From assembly GCA_946481585.1 (NCBI GenBank), contig CAMLOF010000075.1:1-11574 (forward strand): a stretch of 11,574 nt of DNA, written 5' to 3'. The position numbers were made by a program, and so were the translations under genes. This DNA is from an uncultured Macromonas sp. (GTDB lineage Bacteria > Pseudomonadota > Gammaproteobacteria > Burkholderiales > Burkholderiaceae). Positions 6,681 through 11,574 of the stretch are shown one piece after another; the stretch's first letter is position 1; every line of letters starts with the position of its first letter. Under the pieces are notes generated by a model, which saw nothing but the letters and a program-made list of their open reading frames with translations, did no database searches and had not been told where the DNA came from.

Positions 6681-7799
6681 ATGACCGACCCGAAACCGGC
6701 CCCCACTGGCCCCGTGCAAAGCGAGGCGCTGGGTGCGCTGCGCGTGCAGATTGACACCATCGACCAGCAATTGCTGAGCCTGCTGAACCAACGTGCCTTG
6801 GTGGCCGAAAAGGTCGGCGAGATCAAGCGCGCCGAAGGCTCGCCCTTCTTCCGCCCAGACCGTGTGGCCCAGGTCATCGAAAAGATCCAGACCAACAACC
6901 AGGGCCCCTTGCTCAACCAGCACGTGGCCTCCATCTGGCGCGAGATCATGTCCGCCTGCCTGGCGTTGGAAGCGCCGCAGCGCGTGGCCGTGCTCGGCCC
7001 GCAAGGCACGTTCTGCGAGCAGGCAGCCATAGAGTTCTTCGGAAGCGCCGCCAACCTCATCTACTGCGCCAACTTTGACGAGGTGTTCCACGCCACCGCT
7101 GCAGGTACCGCTCAGTACGGCGTGGTGGGCATGGAAAACTCCACCGAAGGCGTGGTGGCCCGCTCACTCGACCTGTTCCTGCGCTCGCCAGTCCACGTGG
7201 TTGGTGAGGTTAGCCTGCTGGTGCGCCACAACCTGTTGCGCCAGGTGAATTCGCTGGACGGTGTCGAGGTCGTCATGGCCCACCCGCAAGCCCTGGCCCA
7301 GTGCCAGGGCTGGCTATCGACCCATCTGCCCAATGCAGAGCGGCGCGCGGTGTCCAGCAACGCCGAAGGAGCACGTCTGGCCGCCACCAACCCGGCCTGG
7401 GCCGGTATTGCCAGCGAACGGGCGGCTGCCCAGTTTGGCCTGCACATTGTCTCGCACGCCATTCAGGACGAAGCCTACAACCGCACCCGCTTTGCCATCA
7501 TCTGCCTGCCGCAGACCATGGCCATGCCGCCCGCCTCCGGCAAGGACTGCACCAGCCTGGTCGTCTCGGTGCCCAACCGCCCGGGCGCGGTGCACGACTT
7601 GCTGGTGCCGCTCAAGAACCATGGCGTGTCCATGACGCGCTTCGAGTCCCGCCCGGCCAAATCCGGGCAGTGGGAGTACTACTTCTACATCGACATTGCG
7701 GGCCACCCGTCTCAGCCGCACGTGGCCACCGCGCTCAAAGAGCTGCAAAGCCTGTGCGCCTACTACAAGATCCTGGGTGCCTACCCGGTGACCGACTGA
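6681..7799 (+). CDS. pheA: Bifunctional chorismate mutase / prephenate dehydratase (P-protein)
   Basis: PheA turns chorismate into prephenate and then phenylpyruvate, the committed branch to phenylalanine. The 372-residue protein has an AroQ-type chorismate mutase helix bundle (about residues 15-97), the prephenate dehydratase domain (about 102-278) with GPQGTF, ENSTEG and the catalytic TRF at 269-271, and a C-terminal ACT domain (about 291-370) with GAVHDLL and ESRP, the phenylalanine-binding motifs, so feedback inhibition by Phe is expected. The residues before ENS are Gly-Met rather than the commoner Pro-Ile/Val. I chose ATG 6681, with GGAG 11 nt upstream. A TTG at 6645 overlapping the serC stop would add 12 unremarkable residues and lacks a good ribosome site. 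Confidence 0.97.
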   Translation: MTDPKPAPTGPVQSEALGALRVQIDTIDQQLLSLLNQRALVAEKVGEIKRAEGSPFFRPDRVAQVIEKIQTNNQGPLLNQHVASIWREIMSACLALEAPQRVAVLGPQGTFCEQAAIEFFGSAANLIYCANFDEVFHATAAGTAQYGVVGMENSTEGVVARSLDLFLRSPVHVVGEVSLLVRHNLLRQVNSLDGVEVVMAHPQALAQCQGWLSTHLPNAERRAVSSNAEGARLAATNPAWAGIASERAAAQFGLHIVSHAIQDEAYNRTRFAIICLPQTMAMPPASGKDCTSLVVSVPNRPGAVHDLLVPLKNHGVSMTRFESRPAKSGQWEYYFYIDIAGHPSQPHVATALKELQSLCAYYKILGAYPVTD

Positions 7800-7821
7800 C
7801 CCTGGCGCGGAGCACAGGCAG

Positions 7822-8718
7822 ATGTTTGAACAACTCGGTCTGATCGGCTGCGGCCTGATGGGGGGCTCCTTCGCCCTGGCACTCAAACAGGCAGGTTTGG
7901 TCAAGCGCGTGGCGGGCTACAGCAAGTCGCCCAGCACCATGAAGCGCGCCCGCGAACTGGGCGTTATTGACGTGGAGGCGCCCTCCGCACTGTTGGCAGT
8001 GTCCGGCGCCGACATCGTGCTGCTGGCCGTCCCGGTGGCCGCCACGGAAGACACGTTCAAGGCCATGCGGCACCTAGTCGGCCCACAGACGCTGGTGATG
8101 GACGTGGGCTCCACCAAAACCGACGTGGTGGCCGCCGCACGTCGCGCACTGAAAGACCAGTTGGCCGGGTTCGTGCCTGCGCACCCGATCGCGGGCAAGG
8201 AGCGCGCCGGTGTCGATCACGCCGAAGCCTCGCTTTACCGTGGGCGGCAGGTCATTCTCACGCCGCTGCCCGAAACCGCTGCCGAGCAGGTGGACAAGGC
8301 ACGCCATGTCTGGACCGCCTTGGGTAGCCAGGTGCGTCTTATGAGCCCCGAGGCGCACGACGCAGCCTACGCCACCGTCAGCCACCTGCCCCACTTGCTG
8401 GCCTTCGCGGCCATGAACGCCATCGAAGGGCAGGCGCAGGCCAGGGAGTTCCTGGAACTGGCCGGCCCCGGTTTCCGCGACTTCACCCGCATCGCCGCCA
8501 GCGACCCCAGCGTCTGGCGCGACATTCTCATCGCCAACCAGGCCGAGGTGCTTCGCCAGTCCGAACACTTCCGCGCAGCGCTCGATGCGCTTGAAGCCAC
8601 CATGCGCTCCGGCAATGCCGAAGCCCTGCGCTCACTGATCCAGCGCGCGAGCGACGCCCGCGCCCAATGGCAGCTCCCTGGCGCCGACCCGGCATGCCAG
8701 ACGCCACCCGCCCTCTGA
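7822..8718 (+). CDS. tyrA: Prephenate dehydrogenase
   Basis: TyrA oxidatively decarboxylates prephenate (or arogenate) on the branch to tyrosine. The 298-residue protein has the dinucleotide-binding fold with GCGLMG at 9-14, the conserved H121 in HPIAGKE, and VSHLPH at 186-191 with H188 in the catalytic region. There is no chorismate mutase or ACT domain, and it is not fused to AroA as in Pseudomonas. After the second strand of the nucleotide fold it reads GYSKS instead of the acidic residue typical of NAD enzymes, hinting at NADP use. ATG 7822 has GGAG 9 nt upstream and follows pheA by 22 nt. The prephenate versus arogenate preference cannot be told from the sequence. Confidence 0.95.
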   Translation: MFEQLGLIGCGLMGGSFALALKQAGLVKRVAGYSKSPSTMKRARELGVIDVEAPSALLAVSGADIVLLAVPVAATEDTFKAMRHLVGPQTLVMDVGSTKTDVVAAARRALKDQLAGFVPAHPIAGKERAGVDHAEASLYRGRQVILTPLPETAAEQVDKARHVWTALGSQVRLMSPEAHDAAYATVSHLPHLLAFAAMNAIEGQAQAREFLELAGPGFRDFTRIAASDPSVWRDILIANQAEVLRQSEHFRAALDALEATMRSGNAEALRSLIQRASDARAQWQLPGADPACQTPPAL

Positions 8719-8725
8719 ATTCCAC

Positions 8726-10765
8726 ATGTACGCGACTCCCTTCCTCGACCTCCCTCCCCTGCGCAGCGCTGGCGGCACCGTCACCCTGCCGGGTTCCAAA
8801 AGCATTTCCAACCGCGTGCTGCTGCTGGCAGCGTTGAGCGAAGGCGAAACCACCATCCACGACCTGCTGGATTCGGACGACACCCGCGTCATGCTGGCGG
8901 CGCTTGATGTGCTCGGCTGCCAAGTGGAACGTCTGGGCGGTCAGAGCGTGAAGGTGCGAGGCCTGGGCGGTCAGCTGCCGGTGCGCAACGCCAAGCTGTT
9001 CCTGGGCAACGCGGGCACGGCCATGCGCCCACTCACCGCCGCGCTCGCGCTGCTGGCCTCCACGCACGGCGGCGACTTTGAGCTGAGCGGCATCGCGCGC
9101 ATGCACGAGCGCCCCATCGGCGATTTGGTGGACGCGCTGCGCCAACTGGGCTGCCCTGTGCAGTGTCTGGGCAACGAAGGCTACCCGCCGCTGCGTCTGG
9201 GTCACGGTGCTTCGGCGGTGCTAAAACTCGATGAAGCCATCCGCGTGCGCGGCGATGTCTCCAGCCAGTTCCTCACAGCACTGCTGCTGGCCTTGCCGCT
9301 CGTCGCGCAGAACGATGTCGTCATCGAAGTGGTGGGCGAACTCATCTCCAAGCCCTACATCGAGATCACCCTGCAGTTGCTGCAACGCTTTGGCGTGGCC
9401 GTGCAACGCAATGGCTGGCAGCGCTTCATCATTCCCGCAGGCAGCCGCTACCGTTCACCCGGCAACATCCACGTGGAGGGCGACGCGTCCTCGGCCAGCT
9501 ACTTCATCGCGCTCGGTGCGCTGGCACCCGCCAGTGCAGGGCAAGATGGCATCACCATCCAGGGCGTGGGCCTGTCGTCCATCCAGGGTGACATCCGCTT
9601 CGTGGAAGCCGCGCAAGCCATGGGGGCCGTGGTCACAGGCAGCGCCAACCAGTTGCACATCCGCCGCGGCGCCTGGCCGCTCAAGGCCATCGACCTGGAC
9701 TGCAACCACATCCCCGACGCGGCCATGACCCTGGCCGTCATGGCACTCTATGCCGAAGGCACCACCACGCTGCGCAACATCGCCAGCTGGCGCGTGAAGG
9801 AAACCGACCGCATTGCCGCCATGGCTTGCGAACTGCGCAAGCTGGGCGCCACGATGGAAGAAGGGCCGGACTACATCCGCGTCACCCCGCCGCAAGCGTG
9901 GAAGGCCGCCAGCATCCACACCTACGACGACCACCGCGTGGCCATGTGCTTCTCGCTGGCCGCGTTCAACCCTGCGCGGCTGCCCGTTCGTATCGAAGAC
10001 CCGAAATGCGTCGCCAAGACCTTCCCTGACTACTTCGAAGCACTCTTCACCGTCTGCCAGGCGGACGTCAACGACATTCCCGTCATCTGCATCGACGGCC
10101 CCACCGCATCGGGCAAGGGCACACTGGCGACAGAAGTGGCGGCCGCCCTGGGCTATGGCCTGCTCGACTCCGGCGTGCTTTACCGCCTGGTGGGACTGGC
10201 CGCTGAGCGCGCAGGCATCGCCACCGATGCCGCATCCCTTGCGCAACCCCAGACCGCCAACCGCCTGGGTGAACTCGCTGCCACGCTGCCCGTCAGCTTT
10301 GCTGCGGGCAAGGTGCTGCTGCAAGGCGAAGACGTGAGCGAAGCCGTGCGCACCGAAGCCGCAGGCATGGCGGCATCCCGAGTCTCCGCATTGCCACAGG
10401 TGCGCCGGGCGTTGCTGGAACTGCAGCACCGCTTCCGTACCCTGCCCGGCCTGGTGGCCGACGGGCGCGACATGGGCACCGTGATCTTCCCCGACGCCCC
10501 CCTAAAGGTCTTCCTGACCGCCAGTGCCGAAAAGCGGGCAGACCGCCGCCATAAGCAGTTGATTTCCAAGGGAATCCCTGCTAAACTTGCAGACCTTTTG
10601 GCTGACCTCAAGGCTCGTGACGAACGCGACATGTCGCGCAAGGACGCCCCCCTGAAGCCCGCCGAAGACGCCCACCAGTTGGACAACTCCGAGCAAACCA
10701 TCGAGCAATCGGTGCAGCAGGTGTTGGACTGGTGGCAGGCAAAGCGCCCCTTCCAAGGGTCGTGA
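8726..10765 (+). CDS. aroA-cmk: Fused EPSP synthase (AroA) and cytidylate kinase (Cmk)
   Basis: One uninterrupted 679-residue frame. Residues 1 to about 445 are EPSP synthase, which joins PEP to shikimate 3-phosphate: [10 protein letters not shown] at 21-30 (K25), [10 protein letters not shown] at 93-102, D331 in [14 protein letters not shown] at 356-363 with E359, and [13 protein letters not shown] at 425-437. The class I glyphosate-site residues G97, T98 and P102 are the sensitive type. Residues about 451-679 are cytidylate kinase, phosphorylating CMP/dCMP: P-loop GPTASGKGT at 458-466, [18 protein letters not shown] at 579-591, and RDERDMSR. The linker is only about six residues and contains no ATG, GTG or TTG, so Cmk should be made only as part of the fusion. 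It starts 7 nt after tyrA with no good ribosome site. Confidence 0.97.
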   Translation: MYATPFLDLPPLRSAGGTVTLPGSKSISNRVLLLAALSEGETTIHDLLDSDDTRVMLAALDVLGCQVERLGGQSVKVRGLGGQLPVRNAKLFLGNAGTAMRPLTAALALLASTHGGDFELSGIARMHERPIGDLVDALRQLGCPVQCLGNEGYPPLRLGHGASAVLKLDEAIRVRGDVSSQFLTALLLALPLVAQNDVVIEVVGELISKPYIEITLQLLQRFGVAVQRNGWQRFIIPAGSRYRSPGNIHVEGDASSASYFIALGALAPASAGQDGITIQGVGLSSIQGDIRFVEAAQAMGAVVTGSANQLHIRRGAWPLKAIDLDCNHIPDAAMTLAVMALYAEGTTTLRNIASWRVKETDRIAAMACELRKLGATMEEGPDYIRVTPPQAWKAASIHTYDDHRVAMCFSLAAFNPARLPVRIEDPKCVAKTFPDYFEALFTVCQADVNDIPVICIDGPTASGKGTLATEVAAALGYGLLDSGVLYRLVGLAAERAGIATDAASLAQPQTANRLGELAATLPVSFAAGKVLLQGEDVSEAVRTEAAGMAASRVSALPQVRRALLELQHRFRTLPGLVADGRDMGTVIFPDAPLKVFLTASAEKRADRRHKQLISKGIPAKLADLLADLKARDERDMSRKDAPLKPAEDAHQLDNSEQTIEQSVQQVLDWWQAKRPFQGS

Positions 10766-10932
10766 GCCAAAGCTCCCGCAAGGGAAACCGGCCCCAAAAG
10801 CCCCGCCGGGTGTTCTGTCACCCGCAGGCTCCAGGGTTATCAACCGCAACCCGCCTCGCCGCCAGGTGATGCGTCTTTGTACTTGCTACGCGCTCTCAAC
10901 CATTCAGCCGGGTGCGTGGCCTAGGAAACTAC
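10766..10932 (+). promoter_or_regulatory. rpsA leader with hairpins
   Basis: This 167-nt gap precedes rpsA. It holds a 6-bp perfect hairpin, CGGGTG (10807-10812) with CACCCG (10819-10824), that can extend through AGCC (10799-10802) with GGCT (10827-10830). Next is a small GGTT/AACC hairpin (10835-10845). A looser 6-bp stem with one G-U pair (10888-10893 with 10912-10917) ends just before the AGGA ribosome site. No U tract follows the first hairpin, so it is not a standard terminator. In gammaproteobacteria S1 represses its own synthesis through a structured rpsA leader; a like role here is inference. I see no convincing promoter, although a gap this long in a packed operon may hide one. Confidence 0.5.
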
Positions 10933-11574
10933 ATGTCTGAATCTTTTGCCGCCCTGTTTGAAGAATCGCTGAAGCGCGCCGAAATGCGCCCGGGCGAGGT
11001 CATCACCGCCGAAGTCGTTCGCGTCGAGCACAACCACGTGGTCGTCAACGCTGGCCTGAAGTCCGAAGCCTACGTGCCCATCAGCGAATTCAAGAACGAC
11101 CAGGGCGAACTCGAAGTCCAAGTGGGTGACTTCGTGTCCGTGGCCGTGGAAGCCGTGGAAAACGGCTACGGCGACACCATCCTGTCCCGCGACAAGGCCA
11201 AGCGCCTGGCATCCTGGATGGCTCTGGAAAAGGCCCTGGAATCCGGCGACTTCGTCACCGGCACCACCGGCGCCAAGGTCAAGGGCGGCCTCAAGGTCAT
11301 GGTCAACGGCATCAGCGCGTTCCTGCCCGGTTCGCTGGTTGACAGCCGTCCCACCAAGGACCTCACTCCCTACGAGAACAAGACCCTGGAATTCAAGGTC
11401 ATCAAGCTGGACCGCAAGCGCAACAACGTGGTGCTGAGCCGCCGCGCCGTGGTCGAAGCCTCCATGGGCGAAGAGCGCGCCAAGCTGCTGGAAACCCTGA
11501 AAGAAGGCGCCATCGTCACCGGCGTGGTCAAGAACATCACCGAATACGGTGCGTTCGTGGACCTGGGCGGCATC
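10933..11574 (+). CDS. rpsA: 30S ribosomal protein S1 (partial, N-terminal 214 codons)
   Basis: S1 binds mRNA on the small ribosomal subunit and helps initiation on structured or weak-site messages. The frame starts at ATG 10933 with AGGA 6 nt upstream and stays open to the end of the window. The N-terminus [13 protein letters not shown] is the ribosome-docking segment. The first OB-fold domain covers about residues 20-87 and the second about 105-171. A canonical RNA-binding S1 repeat begins near 190 with [20 protein letters not shown]. The full protein should be about 560 residues with six repeats, the rest lying beyond the window. Position after cmk is the common proteobacterial order. Confidence 0.98.
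   Translation, partial: MSESFAALFEESLKRAEMRPGEVITAEVVRVEHNHVVVNAGLKSEAYVPISEFKNDQGELEVQVGDFVSVAVEAVENGYGDTILSRDKAKRLASWMALEKALESGDFVTGTTGAKVKGGLKVMVNGISAFLPGSLVDSRPTKDLTPYENKTLEFKVIKLDRKRNNVVLSRRAVVEASMGEERAKLLETLKEGAIVTGVVKNITEYGAFVDLGGI

Noticed and set aside
9455..10429. A 324-codon minus-strand frame inside aroA-cmk
   Set aside because: It is antisense to strong catalytic motifs of both domains and has the composition expected for a GC-rich antisense shadow.
10799..10830. Rho-independent terminator between cmk and rpsA
   Set aside because: The stem is real but is followed by CCAGGG rather than a U tract, so I call it a leader structure instead.

Overview
This window looks like a conserved housekeeping segment of a betaproteobacterial chromosome, most likely a member of the Comamonadaceae (Burkholderiales). 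The evidence is high GC content, a tmRNA tag reading ANDERFALAA, an OmpA-like protein with tryptophan-rich N-terminal repeats, and the order gyrA-serC-pheA-tyrA-aroA/cmk-rpsA. I cannot name the genus. There is no insertion sequence, prophage, CRISPR array or other sign of recent gene transfer.

Left part, positions 1 to about 2604. A short plus-strand gene end is followed by a strong bidirectional terminator. Everything from there to 2604 lies on the minus strand: read in transcription order, ompA-like gene, terminator, ubiG (ubiquinone O-methyltransferase), a HAD phosphatase annotated gph but possibly mupP, then ssrA (tmRNA). ubiG and the phosphatase overlap by 4 nt. The tmRNA begins only 14 nt after the phosphatase stop with no terminator between, so ssrA may partly be made from the ubiG-gph transcript.

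Middle, 2605-2882. This is a divergent control region between ompA and gyrA. It holds a good sigma70-type promoter for gyrA, a weaker candidate for ompA, and a hairpin in the ompA leader.

Right part, 2883-11574. This is a tightly packed plus-strand run: gyrA (DNA gyrase A), serC (phosphoserine aminotransferase), pheA (chorismate mutase/prephenate dehydratase), tyrA (prephenate dehydrogenase), an in-frame aroA-cmk fusion (EPSP synthase plus cytidylate kinase), and the first 214 codons of rpsA (ribosomal protein S1). This is the 'mixed-function supraoperon' known from proteobacteria, here without hisC between pheA and tyrA. It links DNA topology, serine synthesis, the end of the shikimate pathway with its Phe and Tyr branches, CMP recycling and translation. 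The only long gap is the 167-nt leader before rpsA, which contains hairpins.

I did not find an undescribed system. The points most worth checking are the aroA-cmk fusion, which has no usable internal start; the possible MupP identity of the phosphatase; the possible leaderless start of ubiG; the gph-to-ssrA read-through arrangement; and the rpsA and ompA leader structures.
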